Shown here piece by piece: positions 27,551 through 37,052 of a stretch of 64,000 nt of DNA (position 1 is its first letter; each line of letters starts with the position of its first letter). Location of the stretch: assembly GCF_019186805.1 (NCBI RefSeq), contig NZ_CP066783.1, positions 983,501 to 1,047,500 on the forward strand. Reading direction: 5' to 3'. The DNA is from Comamonas fluminis. Lineage in GTDB: Bacteria; Pseudomonadota; Gammaproteobacteria; Burkholderiales; Burkholderiaceae_C. A model generated the notes under the pieces. The model had not been told where the DNA came from. It worked only from the letters and a program-made list of their open reading frames with translations, and ran no database searches. The position numbers were made by a program, and so were the translations under genes.

Positions 27551-29914
27551 ATGACATATACATTGAACGCTTCTAATGCGTCTTCTTCCAGCAAAACCAA
27601 ATCCCGCGCGGCTGCTCCGCGCTATGGGGTTATCCGGTTCAGCCAGGAAGTTTTGCTGCTGATTGGCCTGCTGGCACTGGTTTTCTGGCTCATGGCCATG
27701 TTTACCTACTCGCCGCAGGATGCTGCCTGGTCCACTTCTGGTGCCGGGCAAAGGCCGTTTGTCCATAACTGGATGGGGCGCGTGGGCGCCTGGCTGGCCG
27801 ATGCCTGCTATTTCGGTTTTGGCCTGTCCATCTGGTGGCTGGTGCTGGCCGCAGTGCAGGCTTGGGTGACTTCGCTGCTGCGCTGGATGCGCGGAGGTGT
27901 GAACAAGGACGGCTCACCCGTGGCCCTGATGCCGCTGTGGCGTCGTCGTTTTCTGTTCTGGGGCGGCCTGGCTGTGCTGATGGTGGCCAGCTGCGCGCTG
28001 GAGTGGACGCGTCTGTACCGTTTCGAGAACATGCTGCCTGGCCCTGCTGGCGGTGTTTTTGGCTACATGATGGGCTTCAATGCCCTCAAATGGCTGGGTT
28101 TTGCAGGCTCGGGCCTGATTGGCATCTGCCTGTTCGTGCTGGGCGCGGCCATGGTGTTTGGCTTTTCCTGGGGCAAGCTGGCGGAAGGTCTGGGTGCACG
28201 CCTGGATGGACTGGTGCAGTTTGGCCGCGAGCGCCGCGAGATTGCCAAGGATGTTTCCGTGGGCAAGAAAGCCGCCCGCGAACGCGAGGAAGTGGTGTTT
28301 GACCGCACCGAAGGCGCCATCACAGCGCCCGTGCACCAGCCTGTGCAGATTATTGAGCCAGTGATGCAGGATGCGGTGGCGCAGCCCAGTGCACGCGTGG
28401 TCAAGGAGCGCCAGAAGCCGCTGTTTGTGGATCACCCCGACAGCAAGCTGCCGCAGGTGGATCTGCTGGACGAGGCGCAGCAGCGCCAGGAATCGGTCTC
28501 TGCCGAAACGCTGGAGATGACCAGCCGCCTGATTGAAAAGCGCCTCAAGGACTTTGGCGTGGAAGTGCGCGTGGTGGCCGCCATGCCCGGCCCTGTGATT
28601 ACGCGCTATGAAATCGAGCCCGCCACGGGCGTCAAGGGCTCGCAGATTGTGAACCTGGCCAAGGATTTGGCGCGTTCGCTGTCTCTGGTGTCGATTCGCG
28701 TGATTGAGACCATTCCCGGCAAGAACTTCATGGCGCTGGAGCTGCCCAATGCCAAGCGTCAGTCGATTCGTCTTTCGGAAGTGCTGGGCTCGCAGGTCTA
28801 TCACGATGCCAAGAGCCTGCTGACCATGGGTCTGGGCAAGGACATTGTGGGCAACCCTGTGGTGGCCGATCTGGCCAAGATGCCCCACGTGCTGGTAGCG
28901 GGTACCACTGGCTCCGGCAAGTCCGTGGGTATCAACGCCATGATTTTGTCGCTGCTGTACAAGGCCGAGGCGCGTGATGTACGCCTGCTGATGATCGACC
29001 CCAAGATGCTGGAAATGTCGGTCTATGAAGGCATTCCGCACCTGCTGTGCCCTGTGGTGACTGACATGAAGCAGGCCGCCAACGGCCTGAACTGGTGCGT
29101 GGCCGAGATGGAGCGCCGCTACAAGCTCATGTCCAAGCTGGGCGTGCGCAACTTGGCGGGCTACAACACCAAGATCGACGAAGCCAAGGCGCGTGAGGAA
29201 TCGATTCCCAACCCCTTCAGCCTGACACCTGAGGAGCCCGAGCCACTGCAGCGCCTGCCGCATATCGTCATCGTGATTGACGAGCTGGCCGACCTGATGA
29301 TGGTGGTGGGCAAGAAGATTGAAGAGCTGATCGCCCGCCTGGCGCAGAAGGCGCGTGCGGCTGGTATTCACCTGATTCTGGCCACCCAGCGCCCCAGCGT
29401 GGACGTGATTACTGGCCTGATCAAGGCCAATATCCCGACGCGTATCGCTTTCCAGGTCTCCAGCAAGATTGACAGCCGCACCGTGCTGGACCAGATGGGC
29501 GCCGAGAGCCTGCTGGGCATGGGCGACATGCTCTACATGGCCAGCGGCACAGGCCTGCCTGTGCGTGTGCACGGCGCGTTTGTGTCGGATGATGAAGTGC
29601 ACCGCGTGGTCAGCTACCTCAAGGAGCAGGGCGAGCCTGACTACATCGACGGCGTGCTGGACAGCGGCTCTGCCGATGGCGAAGGCGGCGATGACGACGG
29701 CGAAGGCGGCAGCGAGAAGGACGAGCTGTACGACCAGGCCGTGGAGATTGTGCTGAAAGACCGCAAGGCCAGCATTTCCTACGTTCAGCGCAAACTACGC
29801 ATTGGTTACAACCGCTCGGCCAATCTGCTGGAGCAGATGGAAAAGGCAGGGCTGGTCAGCTCGCTGACATCTAGCGGGCAGCGTGATGTTTTGGTTCCGG
29901 CTCGGGAGTCTTGA
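27551..29914 (+). CDS. ftsK: DNA translocase FtsK
   Basis: The 787-residue septal DNA pump directs chromosome segregation and dimer resolution. The N terminus has about four membrane segments (residues 35-55, 80-105, 135-155, 190-210), a moderate charged linker follows, and the RecA-like motor carries GTTGSGKS (451-458) and [13 protein letters not shown]. The C-terminal gamma winged helix ([19 protein letters not shown]) recognises KOPS. Start ATG 27551 is chosen over a TTG four codons upstream. It is followed by the GC-rich repeat and lolA. Confidence 0.97.
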   Translation: MTYTLNASNASSSSKTKSRAAAPRYGVIRFSQEVLLLIGLLALVFWLMAMFTYSPQDAAWSTSGAGQRPFVHNWMGRVGAWLADACYFGFGLSIWWLVLAAVQAWVTSLLRWMRGGVNKDGSPVALMPLWRRRFLFWGGLAVLMVASCALEWTRLYRFENMLPGPAGGVFGYMMGFNALKWLGFAGSGLIGICLFVLGAAMVFGFSWGKLAEGLGARLDGLVQFGRERREIAKDVSVGKKAAREREEVVFDRTEGAITAPVHQPVQIIEPVMQDAVAQPSARVVKERQKPLFVDHPDSKLPQVDLLDEAQQRQESVSAETLEMTSRLIEKRLKDFGVEVRVVAAMPGPVITRYEIEPATGVKGSQIVNLAKDLARSLSLVSIRVIETIPGKNFMALELPNAKRQSIRLSEVLGSQVYHDAKSLLTMGLGKDIVGNPVVADLAKMPHVLVAGTTGSGKSVGINAMILSLLYKAEARDVRLLMIDPKMLEMSVYEGIPHLLCPVVTDMKQAANGLNWCVAEMERRYKLMSKLGVRNLAGYNTKIDEAKAREESIPNPFSLTPEEPEPLQRLPHIVIVIDELADLMMVVGKKIEELIARLAQKARAAGIHLILATQRPSVDVITGLIKANIPTRIAFQVSSKIDSRTVLDQMGAESLLGMGDMLYMASGTGLPVRVHGAFVSDDEVHRVVSYLKEQGEPDYIDGVLDSGSADGEGGDDDGEGGSEKDELYDQAVEIVLKDRKASISYVQRKLRIGYNRSANLLEQMEKAGLVSSLTSSGQRDVLVPARES

Positions 29915-29915
29915 T

Positions 29916-30005
29916 GCCCCCTGAGGCGCTGTGCCTGGGCGGCCCCGCGCCTTCCCCCGAAGGGACGACACCTTCACTGCGGGGCGGCCCTTGTTCGGTG
30001 TTTCT
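29916..30005. repeat. GC-rich dispersed repeat, copy 2
   Basis: CCCCCTGAGGCGCTG, GCCTGGGCGGCCCCG, a short C-run/G-run hairpin, ACGACACC and GGGGCGGCCCTTG. It matches 16270-16363. It occupies most of the gap between ftsK and lolA. Confidence 0.7.
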
Positions 30006-30045
30006 GGCAGGGCTGTGACGCAACGGAAAGATTTTTGGAGAAAAG

Positions 30046-30681
30046 ATGAAACGTCTTTTGACTGCAATTTTGATAGCTGGCAGCGTAAGCGCTGCCTGGG
30101 CTGATGGCTTGAAAAGCCTTGAGTCCTTTATGAAGAACACCCAGGCGGGCAAGGCAGACTTCACCCAGTCCGTGACCTCGCCCCCCAAGGCGGGCCAGGA
30201 AGCGCGCACCAAGGTTTCCAGCGGTAGCTTTGAATTTCAGCGCCCCGGCAAGTTCAAGTTCAACTACACCAAGCCTTTCGAGCAGCTCATCGTGGCAGAT
30301 GGCAAGACGCTGTGGCTGTATGACGCCGATCTGAACCAGGTGACCGAGCGTGCCCAGGCGCAGGCGCTGGGCAGCACGCCAGCGGCCATTTTGACCACTG
30401 CTACCAGCCTCAAGGCACTGCAGGCCGACTTTGGCCTGGGCAACCAGCCAGACAGCGAAGGTCTGGAATGGGTGCTGGCCAGCCCCAAGCAAAAGGGCGG
30501 TCAGCTCAAGACGGTGCGTATCGGTTTCACCCCCGAGGGGCAACTGGCAGCGCTGGACATTGAAGACAGCTTTGGCCAGCGCTCGGTGATGCAGTTCAAG
30601 AACCTGCAGGCTCAGGCCTCGCTGCCCGCATCCACCTTCCACTTCACTGCGCCCAAGGGGGCTGATGTGCTCAAGCAGTGA
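30046..30681 (+). CDS. lolA: Outer-membrane lipoprotein carrier LolA
   Basis: The 211-residue periplasmic chaperone carries lipoproteins from LolCDE to LolB. A signal peptide ends near residue 19 (VSAAWA), the mature part has the RPGKFKFNYTKPFEQLIVAD segment and LWLYDADLNQVT, both LolA hallmarks. A strong GGAG lies before ATG 30046. It follows ftsK in the same orientation after 131 bp; the ftsK-lolA-rarA order is common in related bacteria, and here brnQ is inserted on the other strand between lolA and rarA. Confidence 0.95.
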   Translation: MKRLLTAILIAGSVSAAWADGLKSLESFMKNTQAGKADFTQSVTSPPKAGQEARTKVSSGSFEFQRPGKFKFNYTKPFEQLIVADGKTLWLYDADLNQVTERAQAQALGSTPAAILTTATSLKALQADFGLGNQPDSEGLEWVLASPKQKGGQLKTVRIGFTPEGQLAALDIEDSFGQRSVMQFKNLQAQASLPASTFHFTAPKGADVLKQ

Positions 30682-30705
30682 TGCGTTGATTGACTCGATG
30701 CAAGC

Positions 30706-30742
30706 AAAAAGGCCTGTGGATGGAAGTCCACAGGCCTTTTTT
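30706..30742. terminator. Bidirectional terminator after lolA
   Basis: AAAAGGCCTGTGGA and TCCACAGGCCTTTT form a 14 bp perfect stem flanked by an A-run and a T-run. Confidence 0.9.
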
Positions 30743-30758
30743 CATGAAATATGGCTGA

Positions 30759-30788
30759 AGCGCTTATGGGATAAGCGCTGGCAGCTCA
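30759..30788. repeat. Dispersed AGCGCTT hairpin, full copy
   Basis: AGCGCTTAT, GGG loop, ATAAGCGCT, then GGCAGCTC. It lies between the lolA terminator and the brnQ stop codon. Confidence 0.75.
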
Positions 30789-30801
30789 TATTTTGAGAGT
30801 C

Positions 30802-32127
30802 TCAAGCTTGCTTGATGGCGGTCTTGCTGCTGGCGCTGCTCATCAGGTCCAGAACGCCGCACACAATCAGCATGCCCAGCACAGGCGTTGTCCAGCCCAT
30901 GCCCATCGCAGCGCCGGGAAGGTGGTTCAGCCAGTCGGGCACCAGGGCATCCAGCTTGGCGGCCTTGGCGGCATCAAACAGGCCCAGCACCAGCGCCACC
31001 AGCATGACGGGGCGGTACACGCGCTCGGGGCGGTTCCAGCGGTGCAGCAGGCTCAGCGCAATTAGGGTGATGGCCAGTGGGTACAGGCCCACCAGCACGG
31101 GCACGGCCACGGCGATCAGCTGTGCCAGACCCTGGTTGGCCACGGCTGCGCTGAAGACGGACAGGCCAATCACCATTCCGCGATAGGAGAGGCCGGTCAG
31201 CTCGCTGAAAAAGGAAGCACTGGCGGTAATCAGGCCAATGCCCGTGGTCAGGCAGGCCAGCATGATGACCACGGCCAGCAGCCACAGGCCGGCTGGGCCA
31301 AATGTCTGCTGCACAAAGGCCGTGAGAATCTGCACGCCGGTGGTGGCGTTGGCGGCCAGCTGGCTATTGGTGGCGCCCAGATACATCAGCGAGACATAGA
31401 CCAGACCCAGGCAGGTGGCGGCAATGATGCCGGCGTAGATGCAGTAGCGGGTGTGCAGCTTGCCGTCGGTCACGCCTGCGGCCTTGATGGCGTTGACGAT
31501 GACCAGACCGAAGATCAGCGAAGCCAGTGCATCCATGGTCTGGTAGCCCTGCAAAAAGCCTTCGGCAAAGGCCGCGCCCTGCGTAGCATAGGCTTCGGTG
31601 CTGACGCTGTAGCCGCCAGCAGGCGCCAGAAAGGCCGAGCCGCCCAGCACTGCCAGCGCCAGAATCAGCACGGGGGTGATGATCTTGCCCACGTTGTCCA
31701 TGAGCTTGCCGGGGAACAGCGACAGCAGCGCCACCAGCACAAAATACACGATGGTGAAGACCAGCAGCATGGCGGGCGTGTTGCCCACAAATGGGGCCAG
31801 ACCCATCTCAAACGAAACCGTGGCAGTGCGTGGGGTGGCGAAGAAGGGGCCGATGGTCAGATAGATGGCAATGGCCAGAATCAGGCCCGCGGTGCGGCCG
31901 ATGGGGCGGGTCAATGTATCCAGACCGCCACCCACGCGCGCCAGCGCGACCACGCCCAGCAATGGCAGGCCGACGCCGGTCAGCAAAAAGCCGGTGGATG
32001 CGCCCAGCAGGTTCTGGCCTGCAGCCATGCCCACCATGGGAGGAAAGATGATGTTGCCTGCGCCCAGAAACAGGGCAAAGGTCATGAAGCCGAGGGCAAG
32101 AATGTCCCGCGTCTTGAGTGTTGTCAT
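30802..32127 (-). CDS. brnQ: Branched-chain amino acid transport carrier BrnQ
   Basis: The protein of about 441 residues is a sodium-coupled (LIVCS family) importer of leucine, isoleucine and valine with about 12 membrane segments. The start TRDILALGFMTFALFLGAGN and IFPPMVGMAAG are strongly conserved. I chose ATG 32127 (MTTLKTRD); the frame is open to 32154. It lies between lolA and rarA on the opposite strand. It complements the ABC-type liv genes found 2 kb away. Confidence 0.93.
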   Translation of the reverse strand: MTTLKTRDILALGFMTFALFLGAGNIIFPPMVGMAAGQNLLGASTGFLLTGVGLPLLGVVALARVGGGLDTLTRPIGRTAGLILAIAIYLTIGPFFATPRTATVSFEMGLAPFVGNTPAMLLVFTIVYFVLVALLSLFPGKLMDNVGKIITPVLILALAVLGGSAFLAPAGGYSVSTEAYATQGAAFAEGFLQGYQTMDALASLIFGLVIVNAIKAAGVTDGKLHTRYCIYAGIIAATCLGLVYVSLMYLGATNSQLAANATTGVQILTAFVQQTFGPAGLWLLAVVIMLACLTTGIGLITASASFFSELTGLSYRGMVIGLSVFSAAVANQGLAQLIAVAVPVLVGLYPLAITLIALSLLHRWNRPERVYRPVMLVALVLGLFDAAKAAKLDALVPDWLNHLPGAAMGMGWTTPVLGMLIVCGVLDLMSSASSKTAIKQA

Positions 32128-32154
32128 ATGCATAGGCCCCGCTACGCAACGCAT

Positions 32155-32527
32155 GCAGCGGCGCAGCCTGGAGCAGTTGGAACCAAGGAAAGCTGCGGAT
32201 TCTTTCGATTGATTTCTGGCTGACGGGCGGTAACCGCATCAGTCGCAGGAAGTTGCTAGCCCGGGATGGCAGCAGGCAAACATCAGAGAGAAAGCCGCCC
32301 TGACTGGCTTGTGGCAGGCAGGTTCAGGGCAGTGCTTCCATGTAGATGAGGGGTGGCCTCTCTAATGGAGAATAGTGATCCGCTAAAACACCTATTCTCC
32401 ACAAACATGTAATCTGATAGGAAAACAGGGGTTAACACGGGCTGATTGTCCCCGTGCAGAACCGCTTTGATGGGTCTCTGACCTGCCTGCTGCAGCGGGC
32501 AAGTGGGGCATGGATACTTGAGGGCTC
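32155..32527. other. Divergent intergenic region brnQ / rarA
   Basis: No gene is visible in these 373 bp. They hold a perfect 9 bp inverted repeat (32367-32400) and a CACGGG/CCCGTG pair near 32437-32457, and should contain the promoters of both divergent genes. Confidence 0.6.
32367..32400. promoter_or_regulatory. Operator-like inverted repeat between brnQ and rarA
   Basis: GGAGAATAG and CTATTCTCC are perfect 9 bp arms separated by 16 bp of A/T-richer sequence. Position and symmetry fit a dimeric regulator site; which gene it serves is not clear. Confidence 0.5.
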
Positions 32528-33880
32528 ATGGCCACGCACAACAACCACTTTTCCCAAGCTCAATCTTCCACCGCAGCCCATCAGCCCCTGGCCGAACGCC
32601 TGCGCCCGCGCACGCTGGCTGAGGTGATTGGCCAGCAGCATGTGCTGGGTGAAGGCATGCCGCTGCGACTGGCGTTTGAGTCGGGCAGACCGCACAGCTG
32701 CATCCTCTGGGGCCCGCCCGGTGTGGGCAAGACCACGATTGCGCGGCTGATGGCCGATGCGTTTGATGCGCAATTCATCTCCATCAGCGCCGTGCTGGGT
32801 GGCGTCAAGGACATCCGCGAAGCGGTGGAGCAGGCACAGGCGGCGCGTGACGGCCTGATGCAGCAGCGCACCATTGTGTTTGTGGACGAGGTACACCGCT
32901 TCAACAAAAGCCAGCAGGATGCTTTCTTGCCCCATGTGGAAAGCGGGCTGTTTACCTTTATTGGCGCGACAACGGAGAACCCCTCGTTCGAGGTGAACTC
33001 GGCGTTGCTCTCCCGCGCAGCGGTGTATGTGCTGCAAAGCCTGAATACTGAAGATTTAAAGCAAATAGTGGCCAAGGCCCAGGCTATACAAGCGGTTCCA
33101 GCTATCGAAGATGAAGCGCTGGAGCGATTGATTGCCTATGCCGACGGTGATGCCCGCCGCTTGCTGAACACGCTGGAGACCTTGTCCATCACGGCCGAGC
33201 AGGCCAGGGTGGGCAGCATTACCGACGCCTGGCTGCTCAAGGTGCTGGGCGAGCGCATGCGCCGCTATGACAAGGGCGGCGAGCAGTTCTACGACACCAT
33301 CAGCGCGCTGCACAAATCGGTACGCGGCTCGGACCCGGATGCCGCCCTGTACTGGTTCTGCCGCATGCTGGACGGTGGCGCAGACCCGCGCTACCTGGCG
33401 CGGCGCATTGTGCGCATGGCTTGGGAAGACATTGGCCTGGCCGACCCGCGTGCCATGCAGATGTGCAATGACGCGGCGGCCACGTACGAGCGACTGGGTA
33501 GCCCCGAGGGCGAACTGGCACTGGCGCAGGCCGTGATCTATCTGGCAGTGGCCCCCAAGAGCAATGCCGGTTACATGGCCTACAACAAGGCCAAGGCCTT
33601 TGTGAAAGGCGATACAACCCGCCCTGTGCCCCTGCATCTGCGCAATGCGCCCACCAAGCTGATGAAACAGCTGGATTACGGCAAGGACTACCGCTACGCG
33701 CACAGCGAAGAGGGTGGTTTTGCCGCCGGTGAAAGCTATCTGCCTGAGGGCATGGAAGAGCCCGGCTTCTACCAGCCTGTGCCGCGCGGGCTGGAAATCA
33801 AGATCGCTCAGAAGCTGGCCGATCTGCGGGCCCTGAATGAAGCAGCGCGAGCTGCCAAAGAAGATGAGAGCGGTTTGTAA
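32528..33880 (+). CDS. rarA: Replication-associated recombination protein A
   Basis: The 450-residue AAA+ ATPase (MgsA/RarA) acts at stalled replication forks and interacts with SSB and polymerase. PLAERLRPRTLAEVIGQQHVL starts the protein; Walker A GPPGVGKTT is at about residues 62-70, Walker B VFVDEVHRFNK follows, and the C-terminal tetramer domain has LYWFCRMLDGGADPRYLARR. Length matches E. coli. It is a single gene here, followed by a nested hairpin. Confidence 0.96.
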   Translation: MATHNNHFSQAQSSTAAHQPLAERLRPRTLAEVIGQQHVLGEGMPLRLAFESGRPHSCILWGPPGVGKTTIARLMADAFDAQFISISAVLGGVKDIREAVEQAQAARDGLMQQRTIVFVDEVHRFNKSQQDAFLPHVESGLFTFIGATTENPSFEVNSALLSRAAVYVLQSLNTEDLKQIVAKAQAIQAVPAIEDEALERLIAYADGDARRLLNTLETLSITAEQARVGSITDAWLLKVLGERMRRYDKGGEQFYDTISALHKSVRGSDPDAALYWFCRMLDGGADPRYLARRIVRMAWEDIGLADPRAMQMCNDAAATYERLGSPEGELALAQAVIYLAVAPKSNAGYMAYNKAKAFVKGDTTRPVPLHLRNAPTKLMKQLDYGKDYRYAHSEEGGFAAGESYLPEGMEEPGFYQPVPRGLEIKIAQKLADLRALNEAARAAKEDESGL

Positions 33881-33912
33881 AGCGGCTATTTGAAAGGTGT
33901 TGCGTGCCGGGT

Positions 33913-33966
33913 ACTAGTGGATATCAGCATTTTTGAATGCGATTTCAGTGTTTGCCACTAGTTTTT
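33913..33966 (+). terminator. Nested hairpin after rarA
   Basis: ACTAGTGG and CCACTAGT enclose an inner GCATT/AATGC stem and are followed by TTTT. It could terminate rarA. Confidence 0.5.
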
Positions 33967-34229
33967 CGACGCTCGCCCAACTAAGTGACTGTATTTATTG
34001 AGCTTGTGCACTGCTTAGTCTTATTGCATTGCAGCATTGGCTCTGCCTGCCACGGGAAACCCCGGCCCTGTGCAGCGAAAACTGCTCCCTAGAATCACGC
34101 CAATCCCTTGCTGCAAGCCGCTCACAAAGCGGCCCCGGCAGCAGGGGAACCATGGCATCGCGGCTCCGTCGTTTGGGATGAGAGACTTGCAGTGTCTCCG
34201 TCTTGGATCGAGGGAAGGGGAGCTCGCTT
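33967..34229. other. Leader region of the liv operon
   Basis: No gene is supported here. A GAGAC/GTCTC hairpin (about 34180-34196) lies about 34 bp before the livH start, and a purine-rich ribosome site GGGAAGGGG is at 34212-34220. No binding-protein gene precedes livH. Confidence 0.5.
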
Positions 34230-35159
34230 ATGGATATCTTGCTGCAGCAGATCATCAATGGTCTGGTTCTGGGCAGCATGTACGCCTTGATAGCCTTGGG
34301 CTACACGATGGTGTACGGCATCATTCAGCTGATTAACTTCGCGCACGGCGAAGTGCTGATGGTGGGGGCATTGACCAGCTGGAGCTGCATAGGCCTGATG
34401 CAGGAGGCCATGCCTTATCTGCCGGGCTGGCTCATGCTGTTGCTGGCCACCATCATTGCCTGCGTGGTGGCGGCTTCGTTGAACTTTGTGATCGAAAAAG
34501 TCGCTTACCGACCACTGCGCAACAGCCCGCGCCTGGCGCCGCTGATTACGGCGATCGGTGTCTCCATCCTGCTGCAGACACTGGCGATGATTATCTGGAA
34601 GCCCAACTACAAGGCCTTTCCCACACTGCTGTCCAGCACACCTTATGAGATTGGCACGGCGGTCATCACGCCAACCCAGATTCTGGTTCTGGTGGTCACG
34701 GCTGTTGCGCTGGCCTTGCTGATGTATCTGGTCAACTACACCAAATTAGGCCGCGCCATGCGCGCCACGGCCGAGAACCCACGGGTTGCGGCCCTGATGG
34801 GCGTGAGGCCCGATATGGTGATTTCCGCCACCTTCATCATCGGTGCGGTGCTGGCAGCCATTGCCGGCATCATGTACGCGTCCAACTACGGCACGGCGCA
34901 TCACACCATGGGCTTTTTGCCGGGCCTCAAGGCTTTCACAGCTGCCGTGTTCGGCGGTATCGGCAATCTGGCTGGTGCGGTGGTGGGCGGGTTGCTGCTG
35001 GGGCTGATCGAGTCCATCGGCTCCGGCTATATCGGCGATCTGACGGGCGGCGTGCTGGGCAGTCAGTACACCGACATCTTTGCTTTCATTGTGCTCATCA
35101 TCATCCTGACGCTGCGCCCCTCGGGCCTGCTGGGTGAGCGTGTGGCCGATCGCGCATAA
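34230..35159 (+). CDS. livH: Branched-chain amino acid ABC transporter permease LivH
   Basis: The 309-residue permease has about eight membrane segments and the conserved start LQQIINGLVLGSMYALIALG with GIIQLINFAHGEV. It forms the inner-membrane channel with LivM. I chose ATG 34230, preceded by GGGAAGGGG; the frame is open from 34203. First gene of a tight livHMGF operon (gaps of 9, 19 and 2 bp). Substrate class (leucine-type amino acids) is by family. Confidence 0.93.
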   Translation: MDILLQQIINGLVLGSMYALIALGYTMVYGIIQLINFAHGEVLMVGALTSWSCIGLMQEAMPYLPGWLMLLLATIIACVVAASLNFVIEKVAYRPLRNSPRLAPLITAIGVSILLQTLAMIIWKPNYKAFPTLLSSTPYEIGTAVITPTQILVLVVTAVALALLMYLVNYTKLGRAMRATAENPRVAALMGVRPDMVISATFIIGAVLAAIAGIMYASNYGTAHHTMGFLPGLKAFTAAVFGGIGNLAGAVVGGLLLGLIESIGSGYIGDLTGGVLGSQYTDIFAFIVLIIILTLRPSGLLGERVADRA

Positions 35160-35168
35160 GGAGTGCTC

Positions 35169-36248
35169 ATGAAAAACAACAAGACACTCCACTGGATTCT
35201 GGGCGGCATCGGCCTGCTGTTGCTGCCGCTGCTTCTGCAGTACTTTGGCAATGCTTGGGTGCGCATTGCGGATCTGGCTTTGCTCTACGTGATGCTGGCG
35301 CTGGGCCTCAATATCGTGGTCGGTTACGCCGGTCTTCTGGACTTGGGTTACGTGGCTTTCTATGCCGTGGGCGCCTATATGTTCGCCCTCATGGCTTCGC
35401 CGCATCTGGCGGAGACTTTTGAAGGGTTTGCCGCCATGTTCCCCAACGGGCTGCACACCTCCATCTGGCTGGTGATTCCGCTGGGCATGCTGGTTGCGGC
35501 CTGTGCGGGGGTGCTTCTGGGCCTGCCGGTGCTGCGATTGCGGGGCGACTATCTGGCCATCGTGACTCTGGGCTTCGGCGAGATCATCCGTATCTTCATG
35601 AACAACCTGGACCAGCCCGTCAACATCACCAACGGCCCCAAGGGCATTGGTCAGGTGGACTCAGTCAAGATTTTCGGGCTGGATCTGGCCAAACGGACCG
35701 AGATCTTTGGCTTCGACATCTCATCGGTCACGCTGTACTACTACCTGTTCCTGGTTCTGGTGCTGTTCACCATCCTGATCTGCTACCGCCTGCAGGATTC
35801 GCGCATTGGCCGCGCCTGGATGGCGATTCGTGAAGACGAAATTGCGGCCAAGGCCATGGGCATCAATGTGCGCAATATGAAGCTGCTGGCCTTTGGCATG
35901 GGGGCATCGTTTGGCGGTGTGGCGGGGGCCATGTTCGGAGCCTTCCAGGGCTTTGTCTCTCCCGAGTCGTTCAGCCTGATGGAGTCCGTAATGATTGTGG
36001 CCATGGTGGTGCTGGGCGGTCTGGGGCATATCCCGGGCGTGATTCTGGGCGCTGTGCTGCTCTCGGCGCTACCCGAAGTGCTGCGCTATGTGGCGGGGCC
36101 ATTGCAGGAGATGACGGGCGGGCGTCTGGATGCGTCCATCCTGCGTCAGCTGCTGATTGCACTGGCCATGATCGTCATCATGCTGATGCGCCCGCGCGGC
36201 CTGTGGCCAACGCCCGAGCATGGCAAGAGCCTGAACCGTGCAGCGTGA
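35169..36248 (+). CDS. livM: Branched-chain amino acid ABC transporter permease LivM
   Basis: The 359-residue permease has around ten hydrophobic segments; the GLNIVVGYAGLLDLGYVAFYA and LRGDYLAIVTLGFGEI signatures are those of LivM. I chose ATG 35169, which has an AAGGAG site just before it, over a GTG at 35163 that lies inside that site. It couples with LivH and the two ATPases downstream. A conserved GRAWMAIREDEIAAKAMGIN loop contacts the ATPase. Confidence 0.93.
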   Translation: MKNNKTLHWILGGIGLLLLPLLLQYFGNAWVRIADLALLYVMLALGLNIVVGYAGLLDLGYVAFYAVGAYMFALMASPHLAETFEGFAAMFPNGLHTSIWLVIPLGMLVAACAGVLLGLPVLRLRGDYLAIVTLGFGEIIRIFMNNLDQPVNITNGPKGIGQVDSVKIFGLDLAKRTEIFGFDISSVTLYYYLFLVLVLFTILICYRLQDSRIGRAWMAIREDEIAAKAMGINVRNMKLLAFGMGASFGGVAGAMFGAFQGFVSPESFSLMESVMIVAMVVLGGLGHIPGVILGAVLLSALPEVLRYVAGPLQEMTGGRLDASILRQLLIALAMIVIMLMRPRGLWPTPEHGKSLNRAA

Positions 36249-36267
36249 ACAAGGAGTGTGAACTGAT

Positions 36268-37050
36268 ATGGCAGATAGCATGACTTCCACAGTCCTCCAC
36301 GTCTCTGACATCTCCAAACGCTTTGGCGGGCTGCAAGCCTTGTCGGGCGTGAACATGAAGATAGAGCGTGGTCAGGTCTACGGCCTGATCGGCCCCAATG
36401 GCGCGGGGAAAACCACTTTTTTCAACGTCATCACCGGGCTTTACACGCCTGACACCGGCAAATTCGAGCTGGCTGGCAAGCCTTATGAGCCCACTGCAGT
36501 GCATAAGGTGGCCCGCGCAGGCATTGCGCGCACTTTTCAGAACATTCGCCTGTTTGCCGAAATGACGGCGCTGGAAAACGTCATGGTGGGCCGCCATGTG
36601 CGCACCCACTCGGGCCTGATCGGCGCAGTCTTTCGCACCAAAGCCTTCAAGCGCGAAGAGGCGGAGATTCGCGCCAGAGCGCAGGAGCTGCTGGACTATG
36701 TGGGCATTGGCAAATATGCCGATTTTCGGGCGCGCACGCTGTCTTATGGCGACCAGCGCCGCCTTGAGATCGCTCGCGCCTTGGCCACCGACCCTCAGCT
36801 GATTGCACTGGATGAGCCCGCTGCCGGTATGAATGCGACGGAGAAAGTACAGCTGCGCGAGCTGATTGACCGCATTCGCAACGACCATCGCACCATTTTG
36901 CTGATTGAGCATGATGTGAAACTGGTGATGGGCCTGTGCGACCGCGTGACGGTGCTGGACTATGGCAAGCCCATTGCCGAGGGCACGCCTGCTGAAGTGC
37001 AGAAAAATGAAAAAGTGATTGAAGCCTATCTGGGTACGGGAGGCCACTGA
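36268..37050 (+). CDS. livG: Branched-chain amino acid ABC transporter ATPase LivG
   Basis: The 260-residue ATPase has Walker A GPNGAGKTT at residues 42-50, the ABC signature variant LSYGDQRRLEIARAL, and Walker B LIALDEPAAGMN, followed by the H-loop LIEHDVKLV. The extended insertion after the Q-loop (GRHVRTHSGLIGAVF) is LivG-like. It ends 2 bp before livF, so translation is probably coupled. Confidence 0.95.
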   Translation: MADSMTSTVLHVSDISKRFGGLQALSGVNMKIERGQVYGLIGPNGAGKTTFFNVITGLYTPDTGKFELAGKPYEPTAVHKVARAGIARTFQNIRLFAEMTALENVMVGRHVRTHSGLIGAVFRTKAFKREEAEIRARAQELLDYVGIGKYADFRARTLSYGDQRRLEIARALATDPQLIALDEPAAGMNATEKVQLRELIDRIRNDHRTILLIEHDVKLVMGLCDRVTVLDYGKPIAEGTPAEVQKNEKVIEAYLGTGGH

Positions 37051-37052
37051 AG

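Noticed and set aside
27914..29602. 562-codon frame opposite ftsK
   Set aside because: Antisense shadow of ftsK with a His/Gln/Ala-rich composition typical of such frames.
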